A stretch of DNA of 64,000 nucleotides. It comes from Nocardia mikamii NBRC 108933. Lineage in GTDB: Bacteria > Actinomycetota > Actinomycetes > Mycobacteriales > Mycobacteriaceae. Of this stretch, positions 63,909 to 64,000 are shown piece by piece (within the stretch, counting starts at the first letter, position 1; each line of letters starts with the position of its first letter). A model generated the notes under the pieces. That model worked only from the letters and a program-made list of their open reading frames with translations, ran no database searches and was not told where the DNA came from. A program made the position numbers and the translations under genes. The stretch covers positions 62,001 to 126,000 of the forward strand of contig NZ_BDCM01000002.1 of the NCBI RefSeq assembly GCF_001613505.1, given 5' to 3'.

Positions 63909-64000
63909 CGGAACCAACAATAGCGGCTCAGCTATGTGAGTCGGACAACATGGGGGATCACTGCTCACCCGGTTTCCGGACCGAGCCGCAGCCGACCGCC

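Overview
The window looks like chromosomal DNA of a high-GC mycolic-acid actinomycete, most likely Nocardia or a close relative such as Rhodococcus. The grounds are strong G/C bias at third codon positions, frequent GTG starts, type VII (ESX) secretion substrates and an EspG-type chaperone, a dnaE2/imuA'/imuB SOS mutasome with the actinobacterial LexA box, a SAM-IV-type riboswitch before metX, and the block guaB3 - guaB - DUF5319 - rsdA - sigD in the same order as M. tuberculosis Rv3410c-Rv3414c. The genus is an inference. No tRNA, rRNA, CRISPR array, insertion sequence or prophage was recognised.

Layout. (1) 1-6.6 kb: ESX substrate region (end of a Gly-rich secreted-type protein, espG, an EspC-like protein, a WXG/TPR-region protein followed by a lipoprotein copy of its C-terminal half, a YbaB-like protein). 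(2) 6.6-16.3 kb: yhjD-like membrane protein, trpS, a DUF2236 oxygenase divergent from a TetR regulator with two matched operators, a barnase-type RNase/barstar pair, a compact XRE/DUF6879 regulatory cassette with very small genes, and xth. (3) 16.3-24.8 kb: a seven-gene acyl-CoA degradation operon (lipid-transfer thiolase, SRPBCC, MaoC, SDR, acyl-CoA dehydrogenase, hydrolase, acyl-CoA ligase) with a TetR regulator that probably controls it. (4) 24.8-32.4 kb: an ion channel, then a second ESX-type operon whose last gene resembles an aromatic (ABBA) prenyltransferase and converges on a cytokinin-dehydrogenase-like flavoenzyme. (5) 32.5-38.3 kb: an MFS transporter, icd, SAM-IV riboswitch and metX, DUF3017, trmL, DUF167. 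(6) 38.4-49.3 kb: dnaE2 and imuA'-imuB, each with the same LexA box, flanking an MHS transporter, an SDR, a sucrase/ferredoxin-like protein and a hydrolase. (7) 49.5-55.4 kb: a Ser/Thr kinase, a NarL-type response regulator and PspC sensor kinase, and a divergent PspC membrane protein. (8) 55.4-64 kb: GMP synthesis (guaA, guaB3, guaB), DUF5319, and sigma-D with its anti-sigma factor.

The parts that most deserve follow-up are the prenyltransferase/flavoenzyme pair joined to an ESX operon, the secreted protein with a lipid-anchored paralogue, the small-gene XRE cassette, the SAM-IV element that precedes a short unidentified ORF instead of directly preceding a methionine gene, and a recurring leaderless promoter arrangement (TANNNT, 6-7 nt, GTG) at six genes. 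ESX core genes (eccB/C/D/E, mycP) are not present here, so the secretion assignments rest on substrate-like features and neighbours.
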